NCBI GenBank assembly: GCA_950097015.1
Contig: CATNEN010000003.1
Coordinates: forward strand, 7,982,501 to 8,046,500
Origin: Macrostomum hystrix
Lineage: Eukaryota > Platyhelminthes > Macrostomidae
DNA length: 64,000 bases
Direction: 5' to 3'
The notes under the pieces are model-generated. The model made no database searches, was not told where the DNA came from, and was given only the letters and a program-made list of their open reading frames with translations. This document shows positions 36,724 to 48,507 of this stretch, one piece after another. Position 1 is the stretch's first letter. Each line of letters begins with the position of its first letter. Both the position numbers and the translations under genes were made by a program.

Positions 36724-39700
36724 CTGCGGGTAAAAATGCAGGATGTGGCGCGAAGATGAGGAACATGATGCAGTTGCTGACGGAGAAGCTATTCGGTTGC
36801 AAAGTTTAAGAAGCCTGTGGATTCTTCATTGCATCATTCTTCAAGTGCAAAATGAAAGATTGCATTACATTCACTTTATAAACGCCTGTATTTTACTAGA
36901 CTTTGCAAAACATCATTTTTTCTTCGAGTTTCACAGAAGGGCGTTTACGAGCTCATAGTGACGATAAAAATATTACCTGGTACAGATAGTGCGACTTTCT
37001 AAACTCCAACTCGAGCTCCAGGGATGAACGGCGCTCTTCGTTTCTGGTTTTAGAGGCCGCAGCCGAGGTGGCCATCGATAGCTGAACCGAGTTTAGTCTG
37101 CGGCGATGCAGCCAAACAGGCACTGCGAGGATGAGCAGCAGCGGCAGCAGAATCAGCGGGGACAACAGAGGCCACATGGACCTCTGTGGCTCATGGTTAG
37201 GCGTGGCGATCAGCTGAGGCATTTCAGCTGAGGTTTTCATGAGAATGAATATGCTTCACTTTTCCATATGTTTCACCAAATCCATTAATAAATTGTTCGT
37301 AATGTAATGATGTTCATTTGTTATACCTATTTCTGCTTTTTCCTGATGTGAGGCTATCATGCGTAGTTCAAGATAAGCTGTGAATACTTGAGCCTTTGCT
37401 TGCTTCACATATAAAAGATGCTTAATGCTGCACCTAAGCTTGTAGCCTTCTACTGATTCGCAACTCCTCCCCATTCCTCACAATGTCCCATCGCATATAA
37501 TGTGCAGGCCCTCACCACTCACTGACAGGGCCATCGAGCCTAATGAAAATTAAGAACTTCAACAAAAGTCAAGCCCCCTATCTACTGATAATAGTTTGTG
37601 ACATCATGTCTGTCAAAGTTTATTGAATCATCCAACGCATGGTATCGTGCTTTGAGCAGAGCCTTAAAAACTTGCTCACTGGTGGAATTCAGCGTCCAAT
37701 TGTAGGTCTCCGAGAAATTCTGCCCACCTACTTGAGTCACAATGCAGGAGATTTCAATGAAAGGAATTTGCTCATGATGAACAAATGCTAATGCGTGAGT
37801 CGCATTGCCAAGCAGAACCGAACGGTTTGAGATTTCGCTTCTAAAGATCTGGAATCAAAATGGTTTCAGGCATCGAATCAACTACTGTACTCAAATAGCG
37901 AGATAGAGGAACAATTTTAGGCCTCATGAAACGTTCGCGTACTGATGATGAAGAATTGCCATTGACAAAGCACTCAGCCTCCGGCATGGGGTTTCCACCT
38001 GACAGACGCAGGGTGCCATCAAAGTGGGTTCCATTGAAGCTCGGCTCGGACAGCGTCACGTTTGGCTTGTCTAAAATCAGTTTTGAATTTGATTTCTTAG
38101 AGCAACTTCTTCAGCCACATGCGAGTTGGGTCGTTTTAAATCGCTTAAAACCATCAGCTTACAGTAAACAATGAGAGTCAAACTCCTCCAATCCGACAAA
38201 GCTTTGTCCTGCCTGAATATGCACCTGAGTATCTTCTCATGGTGCACTCTCGAGGCTTGAAGCCAGAAATTCTTCATCATTGTCGATTTCTCCGTCACAT
38301 TTCTGGTCTGTGTAGGAAAGCAGACGAATGAGCTAGTCACAAAAGAACCAGTTGATGAAGATAACAAGCAAGGTACGTACATGAAATTTACTCTTAGACA
38401 GTCTCAGATCTCCTAGAAAGCACTCGAGTTCGCTGACTGTTGGTCTGCCACCAGCTGACTCGAGCGTGACGTTCAGGATGTTGCCTTCAGCGATCTCGGA
38501 ACTTGGACTTATCAGCAGAGAATTGTTGGCCATGTCTGGAATCAGATGATCAGCACTCAGCTGTCTGGCATGCTTATAACAAAATTCAATCAGAAGCAGA
38601 GAGAACACAGTGAGTTTGGTCTCACAGTTCACTTGAAAGACCACTGCGGTGCTGCTGTTGAACACGGTCTGTGAGTTTAGAACTTGCTCAGCTGAGCACT
38701 GAATGGTGCTGCTCTGTCTATGCGGATGGAAACTCACTTCTGTTGTAACTCTATTTGACACGACTTTGCTTGATAGCTGACTCTGAAATATTGCCAGTTT
38801 TATGATAAAGAGAACAGTTTATGCTGTGTTCAAATAACTTTTTTCTTGAAAGAGTAAATGAAAATCAGCTCACAATCAGGCCGTGGTCAGCGCTGCATTT
38901 GTGAGTCACTTTCGGATTCCCGTCACCCGATGTGACGGAGAAGATTTTGGTAACGTTTTCGTAGATGTCGGATGTCTGCAAGCCGGTGATTTCTGGTTTG
39001 GGAGGCTGGTCTGAGGAGTCAGGATTCGATCATCAATTGATTTTAAAATGTAAAGGGCATCCAGTAGGTAAAAGTGTTTAAGATTCTTAACATTCTTTAA
39101 GGAGGTCCTCATGAACTCACAGAATACATTGACACTCTGATTGAAGTTGCTCAGCAGATCTGCCGCACTGCCCTGACTCACTCTGCACATCACAGAGACT
39201 CCGTTCATTTGTCTGCTGGACGTCGAGCTGAAGTTGGTGACGAGTTCCAGCTGTGGAATATCCTGAGTGCGCGGAGAAGTCGCATTTCTCGCATGCGTCA
39301 CATTCATGCGGATGTTTTGACTGCCAGCCACCTGCAGCCAGCACTCATGACTGGGTGCAGGATTCCCACCGACTGACGTCACAGAGACTGAGATGGCCTC
39401 GCCCTCTTTCACATCCAGGGGCTGAGTTGCCGACCATGAGTTATTTGATGCATCTGTGCATGAGTAACAGTTTTAGAATCAATTTCAGATTTGATTGTAG
39501 CAAAGCTTAATGCGACAAGACTGCCACTGCGAACTCACACAGCACATTTAGAGTCTCGCTTGTTGCCGAATTGTTGAACAAGACTTTGCCTTCAGCAGTC
39601 TGTACAACCTGGCAGGCGATGCTCTTCTTGTTGTCAGTGGCCAGGGCGCTGATGGTCCACACGGACGAGGCATTCGATTTTGAAGGATTCTGTTGAAGAG

Positions 39701-42700
39701 AAAAAGTTTCAGTAAACAACTAGCGACTCATTTCCTAAGACAACTTAAGAGCACTGAAGTTGTTAGGTGGTCTTAAGTTCTTAGGTGTTATTAAGTTGTC
39801 CTTGCTAATTTCCAGCACTTCATGTCCACCGGAACGCCTCTGCTGAACAACATTTCTATTTGCTCCATACCTTCCAGATTTATGAGATTCTTTTCAATAC
39901 CGAAACAGTGTACTCTACACAACTTGTCCACCCGCGACAAAAGGAGATCATGTCGGAAGGGATTCAAAATGCGCTATTTAACAGACATGTAGCAGAATAT
40001 ACGGACAGACCTATTATTCAGACCAAACAAAATTATTAAGTAATTTATTAAGTTGCTCATTGTTTCAGCCACCCTTAATTCAGAATTACCTTGAGCTGCG
40101 TGAGACTTCTACCACTGACTGAGCAGCTGGGCACAGCAGGTGGATTTCCTGGCTCGGAGATTTGCAAGGTGAAGTTCGCAGGAACTCCTGCTTGTAACTC
40201 CTTAGGCGGTAGTTTGATCAAAAAATTTTCTGCTGTGTCTGTGAAAGTAAGCATTGAATGAATTACGCTGGCAATGAAATCGAACATAATCGTAAAAGCA
40301 AAGATTTTGGTAATTCGATTCGGAGAAGAATTCGGAGAAGATTTTGGTAACGTTTTCGTAGATGTCGGATGTCTGCAAACCGGTGATTTCTGGTTTGGGA
40401 GGCTGGTCTGAGGAGTCAGGATTCGATCATCAAGTGATTTTAAAATGTAAAGGGCATCCAGTAGGTAAAAGTGTACATTCTTTAAGGAGGTCCTCATGAA
40501 CTCACAGAATACGTTGACACTCTGATTGAAGTTGCTCAGCAGATCTGCCGCACTGCCCTGACTCACTCTGCACATCACAGAGCCTCCGTTCATTCGTCTG
40601 CTGGACGTCGAGCTGAAGTTGGTGACGAGTTCCAGCTGTGGAATATCCTGAGTGCGCGGAGAAGTCGCATTTCTCGCATGCGTCACAGTCATGCGGATGT
40701 TTTGACTGCCAGCCACCTGCAGCCAGCACTCATGACTGGGTGCAGGATTCCCACCGACTGACGTCACAGAGACTGAGATGGCCTCGCCCTCTTTCACATC
40801 CAGGGGCTGAGTTGCCGACCATGAGTTATTTGATGCATCTGTGCATGAGTAACAGTTTTAGAATCAATTTCAGATTTGATTGTAGCAAAGCTTAATGCGA
40901 CAAGACTGCCACTGCGAACTCACACAGCACATTTAGAGTCTCGCTTGTTGCCGAATTGTTGAACAAGACTTTGCCTTCAGCAGTCTGTACAACCTGGCAG
41001 GCGATGCTCTTCTTGTTGTCAGTGGCCAGGGCGCTGATGGTCCACACGGACGAGGCATTCGATTTTGAAGGATTCTGTTGAAGAGTAAATGTTTCAGTAA
41101 ACAACTAGCGACTCATTTCCTAAGACAACTTAAGAGCACTGAAGTTGTTAAGTGGTCTTAAGTTCTTAGGTGTTCTTAAGTTGTCCTTGCTAATTTCCTG
41201 CACTTCATGTCCACCGGAATGCCTCTGCTGAGCATCATTTCTATTTGCTCCATACCTTCCAGATTTATGAGATTATTTTCAAAACCGAAACAGTGTACTC
41301 TACACAACTTGTCCACCCGCGAGAAAAGAAGATCATGTCGGAAGCGATTCAAAATGCGCTATTTAACAGACATGTAGCAGAATATACGGACAGACCTATT
41401 ATTCATACCAAAAATTATTATAAAGTAATTTATTAGGTTGCTCATTGTTTCAGCCACCCTTAATTCAGAATTACCTTGAGCTGCGTGAGACTTCTACCAC
41501 TGACTGAGCAGCTGGGCACAGCAGGTGGAATTCCTGGCTCGGAGATTTGCAAGGTGAAGTTCGCAGGAATTCCTGCTTGTAACTCCTTTGGCGGTAGTTT
41601 GATCAAAAAATGTTGTGCTGTGTCTGTGAAAGTAAGGATTGAATAAATTACGCTGGCAAGGAAATAAAACATAAAGTAAAAATAATATTCAGTTAATCGT
41701 AAAAACAAAAACATGTAAAATGAAATGAAGGAGAACTAAATAAGAAACGAATAGTCCTTTTTTACGAATTAAAACGAATAGATAAGCAAAGAGCTCACAC
41801 AGCACATCAGGCAGCGGATGACGGACCCAGGTCTCGAGGAGTCCTGACTGATTCACCAGGCACGCAATCGATGCTGAGCTGCCCCAGAGTCTGCTCACAT
41901 TCACCGAGAATGTGCTGCTCATGTTGCTGCTCTGAATAGAATATTTACGAAATCGATTCACTGAATTTATTATTTATCTACTGAAGGTAGATTAAGGATT
42001 TACAGCAAGGAAACTTGAGCGATGTGAATCGAAATCCTGATAGTCTTATAGTCTTAGAGTCAAACCGCTCAGTGCTGGAAAATTTACTCCACAATCAATT
42101 ATTCGGCAGTCATGGTGCCTCTTTTGTAAATCATAAAAGAAAACTTTGTTGCATTGTTAGTAGTGTATAATTAAAATTTATCAACTCAGTTGAAAACCAA
42201 ATTCTAGTATTATATTTCAACAATCCTTTCATTAGATTTTCCTGAAATTAGCAGCTTTTCAATTAGCTGGTTTTCAACCATGATGCTTCAGTCTGGTCTG
42301 TCATTACACAACATTGCTGTTTGGAGAAATTCAAGTTCAATTCGAGACTCACTGAAATCATTCGAAGCGATTCATTAGCGCTCCCGGACTGCAGCAAGCA
42401 GGCGTGACTGGTTGGCACCCAGTTGTCAGTCGATGAGTCAGCTGTCACATTTACGACTGCACCATCGATCCAGCTGATGCTCGGTGGCATTACGAATTTG
42501 CTCTGCGATGGCTCTGCAATGAATATATTAAATTGTTGCTTAATTTTACTGCAGGCACAAAAATTAAGCAATGCGCAATTTATTCATTAAAAAACACACT
42601 TAATATGCGAGGCAGCTTGGCTGTCTTCTGTTTAAAATCTTCAGATCCCGGCATCTGATATACGCATCGAACTTTGGCACCCACGTGAGCATTGGTCACA

Positions 42701-44616
42701 TTTATTCCGAAATTTGTGCTCAGGTTATACGTAGAGCTGGTGACGTCCTTGGCTTTCGTGCTCTGTGAATCGATGCATTGTGCTCATATTTCATTCACGT
42801 TAGACTACATCTGGCCACCGACTTTGAATTTCGTTGAGCTACTCACAGAGAGTGGCGCCATTTCCCCGTAGTCTGGAAGTTTGTCATTTGTATCATTAGT
42901 TTTATCAGCTGCACTGAGCAGGAAGCACCTGTGCACAGGCACAGGGAACGAGTCTTCAGTGCTGAATGTGAAAAATGCCGGCTTGCCGACGACCCAGAGC
43001 TTCGTGACACTCATATCCAGATTGTAAGCCTTGGGGCTCACTGAAAACAAATTCGGGATGGAGTGAAGTTAAGTGACCAATTTTAAGCTTCAATATACTA
43101 AAGAAGCTTTTTGTTCAAAATTAAAGCTAAAAAGTAGATGATGAGAAACAGATAATGTAGAGCTTCCGAGATGTCTCCAGCTGACTCCCATCGCTGCAGC
43201 TATGCTGGCACTGCAGCAGAGCTCCGTGCAATTCCGTACTCATGATGAACTCTTGGAGAATAATGAATTCCCTCATCGCAGATTTCTACAATGAACGGAG
43301 CACAAATTGATGGAAACCTTCAGTTCAATTGCTTCAAACTCGAAACTAAGAGGCAACATCTAACGCGTACAGTCTTTAGAGGTAAGACGGTCCCGTTCCC
43401 AATTTTTATGCTGCATGTTGATGAACTGGTCACATTGTGACAGGGCAGCCACGCCTTTATCATCAGCCCATCTTTTGGTTTGAGAAGCGACAGTTTTGTC
43501 TCAGAGCAGGTGTTCTGGGATGACATCAAGCAGAAGTCAGCGGCTGAAGTTTTATCAAGGGTCAGCAATCAATGCCATTGAGAATGTGACCAGTGCAATG
43601 AGAGCACTGAAACTCACTTTCAATGTTCAGAAGCCTGAAGTTCATGTACTTGTCAGTCTGGTTGCCCACGAATTTTCTCAGCAGCACAAACTAATGGAAA
43701 GTGAGGTTTGCAACGCGCGAACATGAAAATTCAAAACAGAAATATTGGTAGAAAGAAAGCTTACACACCATGGAATCCTTTACATCTGTGCAGTTCACTT
43801 TGTATACCCGACCCGGAACCTCTGAATAGCCGATGGAGCCGCACAGGTGAAATCCGGACACATCGGGAGTGATTCTCGATGTGCAAGCAGGTGGATTCTC
43901 AGTAAAAGATGTCGGCCTCTTGTTGCTGAGCAGAATCTCGATGCCTTGAGCTCTGATCCTCTCCTGTTCTGGAGCTGAAGTGAGTTCAACGCAGTTTTTA
44001 GGAAATCTTCTCAATTTATAGTTTCCTGGATGCACAAAAACTGGAGCTGCTCGGTAACTTACAGTCAGTTCGGCCATAGACAGTCACCGATTTTATTTGA
44101 ACAGGTCGGTTCAGCTTCAGCAGCAGCCACTGGTAGCCCGAGCTGTCCGGAGTGTCGCTGGAGTGAAAATAGTCAAACTGGCCTGGTCTGACCGATGAGT
44201 GTCGGAAGCAGCGACTGTCGCTCTCGAGCATGGACGACTGCCAGGCGTCGGCGACTTCGGCTTTGGTGACGTTGAAGCCGCTGCCTGCTAAACTATCATC
44301 CCTGCTCTCAGCTTCTGTGGTTAATGAACACGAGGATTCTCAAGTTATACTTTAGGATCATAAGTCCAGAAGATCATAAGATTCAACAGTGAAAAAAAGT
44401 TCTATGAATTCTTTTAGCCCACTCGTTGGCACTAAATTTTCACTTGAATTCCGTCAAATGGCAGATGAGTTTTTTTGCTCAATACGAGAGTCCCAGCTTA
44501 TCGAGATTCAACAGCATGAGTATTGAGTGCGAATAATATTGCGAAGAATACTTACTGCAGTAAACACAGCTGAAGATGCAGCTAGATAATAGCAGAAGAT
44601 GCAGTCGGAAGATCAT
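36598..44616 (-). CDS. Receptor gene A: discoidin/lectin-like plus ten Ig-like modules, TM, tyrosine-motif tail
   Basis: There are 24 exons, all in phase: 44556-44616, 44063-44314, 43769-43974, 43618-43690, 43371-43543, 43150-43285, 42847-43040, 42600-42762, 42353-42513, 41799-41931, 41475-41623, 40924-41074, 40506-40838, 40090-40238, 39539-39689, 39121-39453, 38874-39010, 38626-38782, 38381-38535, 38163-38307, 37943-38070, 37680-37848, 36977-37227 and 36598-36723 (1361 codons plus stop). Exon 1 is a signal peptide (MIFRLHLLLLSSCIFSC). Exons 2-4 form a galactose-binding-like (F5/8C or fucolectin-like) domain. Exons 5-22 encode ten Ig-like modules with motifs such as GGNPAPSHECW and SIACQVVQ and many N-glycosylation sites. 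Exon 23 holds a membrane helix (about residues 1254-1276) followed by HRRR. The tail has YQNL, TEYATV and TLYLPI. A type I cell-surface receptor, possibly immune or adhesion, is inferred; no ortholog is recognised. Confidence 0.8.
38941..41700 (-). repeat. Intragenic tandem duplication in gene A (about 1.37-kb unit, two copies)
   Basis: The lower copy (about 38941-40310) and upper copy (about 40338-41700) are nearly identical, with an offset of 1385 bp. Each includes one split Ig module (exons 11-12 or 14-15) and one single-exon module (exon 13 or 16). At the junction near 40310-40420 the upper copy keeps a truncated remnant of the next module exon (with LQTSDIYENVTK), which the phase-consistent model skips. 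Gene B has the block once. Confidence 0.9.
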
Positions 44617-46902
44617 TCGGACTGGCAGGTAAAAAGTGAGTTGCAGCTGCAAGTGATCGACTGATTGCTGTCTCTGCTCAGTAGTGTACTTTTCCTCTGA
44701 AAAACAAGCCGCAGGTTTGCAAATTACTGAACCTGTGGAATCGAAGGATTTGTGAAAAATGCAGAAACTCTCAAGAACTAAGTCGACAGCAGCTCCAGAC
44801 TGCACTCAGTTCCCTTTGCTCACATTTAGAGATGCGGACCAGAGCTTTACAGATTTCCGTGAGCTCTTCGTTTATTTCTTCGAAAACAAAAGTGATGTTA
44901 AATTTTAACAAATCCTGGTCAGAAATTCAAGTGCTCTGGCTTGCTTGAGATTGGAAAGATGTAGATATTTGAGAAGCCGCTCAGATTCCACAGTGTCAAG
45001 CTGTTTTATTGCTGCAGAAGTTAGTAAAGCAGTGTCAGGTCCACCGCGTGATTGGTCGCGAAAATGGACTTTCAGTTGCTAGTGATTATAATTGATAAAC
45101 GCCATAAACACAGTAGCCCCGAACTTTGAAAAGGTAAAATGAGCGGCGAAATTTTTATAAGCACAGAAACTGAGAGTGTGAAATGCATTCAATTGCAGAA
45201 AGTCTGTAATTTCACAAAACTTTTCAAATCGTTTAAAAAGCTATTTACAGGGCCAGTACATGGACTAGAAATGGAGTCCAGCATTTTAGATAGATGTTAT
45301 CTAGAAATAATCAACGTGCCATTCTGCTTTCTAACTGAAGGCTAAATTTCTGTTTTGCAGACTGCATAAAAGATGCAAGCCCACGAGATTGTAATTGACA
45401 CGGATTCCTGACGACACGATTGACCAAATTATCTTATGACGATGAGCAGCGCGATTTCGTTATAGCTTGACGGTTTCGGGCTTAGAAAATTTGTGTTAAA
45501 TGTTTCTAATAGAACAGTAGAAAACCGGGAATTGAGAAGTACGAGTACTCGTAAAAGTAGTACTCGTAAAAATGACGGTCGTCTCACTGAATAGTTAAGT
45601 GTATAAAATAGCATTAGACGTAATACTTATTGTGTGTCAATAATACGCATTTTCATAAATTTATTGAAAATCTTGATGCTAGACATGATTTAATAAATAT
45701 TAATTTGTATCTTTCTTTATAGCTGGATGAAAATGCATTCAGATTTAGTGCTTCTTTCTTCAACTTGTTTAGTTCATTCGGTAACGGTAATGTTTTCCTT
45801 AACTTTGTTGTTTGCACTTCGTCTTTGTATTAAAAGACTGAAAGACTAGGCCCTAGGCTGCTGGGCTAGATAATCAGCGAGGCCATATCGCGATTTCATT
45901 GGCCGTGGCTCCAGCCCAGGGGGAGAGTTGACAGGGTGGTTGGCATCCCCCCGGGGTAGTATTGTGAAATTAATCGAGGCGAAAAACACGGTGGTTCGTA
46001 TGCTTCGATTCTGCTTTGATTGTTTTCCGTGTGGAAAAAGAAAAGTATTGAATAATTGTGTGCCAGGGTGCTGTATATTCTATTGAATATTCGTGTTAAT
46101 AGAACATTCCGGAATCCGGAAAGTTTGAGAAGTACTTTCTAGAAAGGGTGCGCGGGAGTTCGAAATACCGAATATAGTAAGTGAGTGTCTACGCGGAAGT
46201 CTCTAGAATACAAGTATTGTATCGTAGGCTATCTTATGCCATGCACGCACGTTGTTTAGTTGGAGAACTGTCTCGAAAATGAAGATTTAAACATGTCATA
46301 GAATATCACAGAAAACAGAAATACGCCAGGACACTTATATAATACTCGTACGATGAATACGCTGCAATAGCTTTTCTTCTTTCATATGAGACTGTCATAA
46401 ATTATGAAATTATGAAATTATCTGAACTTAGGAAATAGAAATCAATAACAGGAACAAGCCCAGAAATTTGATCTCAGATCTGCCTTCATTAACTTTCATA
46501 TTGCCCGCTCAAAGAGGCAGTGATATTAAGCTAATACAAAATATTGCAAAGGCTAAAAATACTATTAAGTATAATTCTAGTCCTGTCATGCATAAAGTAG
46601 CTCTACTTCACAAACACAAGCATTTTTGCACGACATGCTGCAGTGCGAATTACTTCTAGAGTAATGAGAAATCAAGGCTGAAACTAAAGGTGCAAAAGTA
46701 TCAGTGGCTCAAGATTTACAATTAGGAGTCCTAATGAATCAGTAGTGTAGCAGAACTTTGCTAGATTATAAATGTGGCTTTGTGACAGCTGCATCACGCA
46801 ATTATAACTGCAAAGCCTATCAGCAGTTCCCATTGATTTCGTATGGATATTGGCCGAATTTTAATCTGAAACATCCTTATTAAAGACGCTTTAAATGTGG
46901 CT
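44617..46902. other. Intergenic between receptor genes A and B, no gene seen
   Basis: Probably holds the gene A promoter just above 44616 and sequence 3' of gene B. A GC-richer patch at 45850-46000 has no open frame. No repeat array or RNA gene was identified. Confidence 0.45.
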
Positions 46903-48507
46903 ACTAGTTGTTGATTAGCTCAACTACAGGCCAACATAACTCTCACTTGTTTCAAATAGTTATAATGCACAGTCTTAATGAGTAAACTCAGATATCAATG
47001 GAAGTCAGCAAAGTGTTCTTAGTGGACAACGACAAAGCCAGAAGAATGTTCAGAAGAAATTCATTAACTGTCATTCGGTCGAAACCCACAGGCCATACGC
47101 CACTGACAGAATCAGGCTATTCATTCTTTCTTCACTCTTCATAGTAGTAGACAGTCTGCAATAAAAAAGAGTTCGGTCATAAATAATTACAAAAAATGTT
47201 TTTTTAATTGCAATGACTACTTATAGTAGTTGACTAACATTCGGATCGGCGGGATTCGAAACTTCAGCAGGTCGTCTCGCTAGCATCTCAACAGCCTCAC
47301 ATTGGCTGGTGGCGGCCGGTCGCTTCCGCCTCAGCACAATGGCGGCCACCGAGGCTCCGACTGCAGCAGCTGCGACCAGCGAGCAGCTGAGTGTCACGAT
47401 TGGCAACGCTGCGCCACTGCTGACTGCCGGTGTCTGTCTGGAACTCGCTGAAGCAAAATATGCCAGAGTGAAGTTCAGTCAGAGCTCAGGTAATTGTCTA
47501 CAAAGACCTAAATTCTTTGTCCATCTACTGCTATTCAGTCATCAGCGGCTCACGGAAGACGGCCCGAAAGGTGGTTGAGCTCCTTGCGGGGCTGAACAGA
47601 GTTCCGAGACCAGGCCAGCTCTGGTTTATCAGACACGTGACCGTGACCTCCGCCTGCGGCTCCATGAACCAATGGGACAGCCGAGCACTACGAATCCAGC
47701 CTCCGCTTCTGCCTCTGGTGTCGGGCTCCGGAGTCAGCTGCTCAGAGGATAGAAGTGCGACGAGAGTTTCTTTCGAGACAATGGTGTGAGTTATGCCTCT
47801 AACTCAAAGACTCAAATGACTCAAGTGAAAAGATCCCTCACTGTCAGGCCTTCAATGCTGACTGAGTCGGACCTCAGAGAGCAGCGCAGCTCCGGCTTCG
47901 GGTTTCCCTCCAGCGTCCTCCCAATGAGACTGAGCTCAGAGCCGTTCAGCAGCTGGCCGGACCAGCCGATGCTGTTTGAGGCGACTGCGGGACGGTTTGA
48001 GGGATGAGCAGTCAAGACTCTCAAGTGTCGTTCTGTAATTAGGGCTCTGAATATCCTCTGAAGTTCTATGCAAGAAACTCCACATTCATGTTACCTATCT
48101 CATTAAATGTAACAAGGACTCACAGAAAACCTGAACACTTTGTTGAAAGCGCTTCGGAAATTCCTTCACAGCTGTCTGATAGACAACGCACATCAGGGAG
48201 CCGTTGTTCATTCGCCTTGCTGATGGCACGCTGAAGTTGGTCTCCAGCTCCCTGTCCAAGTTCTTGCGCAGAGTTTCAGCTGTCAAGTTGATCACGAGAC
48301 TATCTGCTGATATCACCCAGCACCAGTGGCCAGTGGGCTCAGGGTTGCCACCGACTGACCTCACTGAGACAGCCAAAGGCTCGCCTTCCCTCACGAGCAG
48401 CGGCTGATTGGCACTCCACGAGCAGTTTGACAGATCTTTTTTGGGGAACAAAAAATGGATAAGACTGCACCTTGTCCTTTTAGTTTAGGTTTGGATGCGC
48501 TCATTTG
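46903..48507 (-). repeat. Segmental duplication, copy 1 (3' end of gene B)
   Basis: About 1.6 kb that recurs with very few differences at about 61915-63522. Both copies start at AATGTGGCTACTAGTTGTTG and end at GGATGCGCTCATTTGAGAT, after which they diverge abruptly. The segment carries the last modules, membrane helix and tail of gene B. Confidence 0.93.
47132..47155 (-). other. Possible alternative last exon of gene B (TVYYYEE)
   Basis: A strong acceptor (CTTTTTTATTGCAG) precedes ACTGTCTACTACTATGAAGA and TGA. The TM exon contains a usable donor at 47238 (GTTAGT), in phase 0. At the same place the paralog at 59592 has a better donor (GTGAGT). The whole arrangement is preserved in the duplicate at 62151-62174. 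If used, the tail gains three adjacent tyrosines. Confidence 0.4.

Noticed and set aside
40310-40422. Extra Ig exon in gene A (LQTSDIYENVTK)
   Set aside because: Its downstream half is lost at the duplication junction and no donor follows; skipping it keeps the phase, so it was left out of the gene model.
47309-48407. Plus-strand frames of 67-90 codons, repeated at 62327-63429
   Set aside because: Antisense to gene B 3' exons; repeated only because the segment is duplicated.
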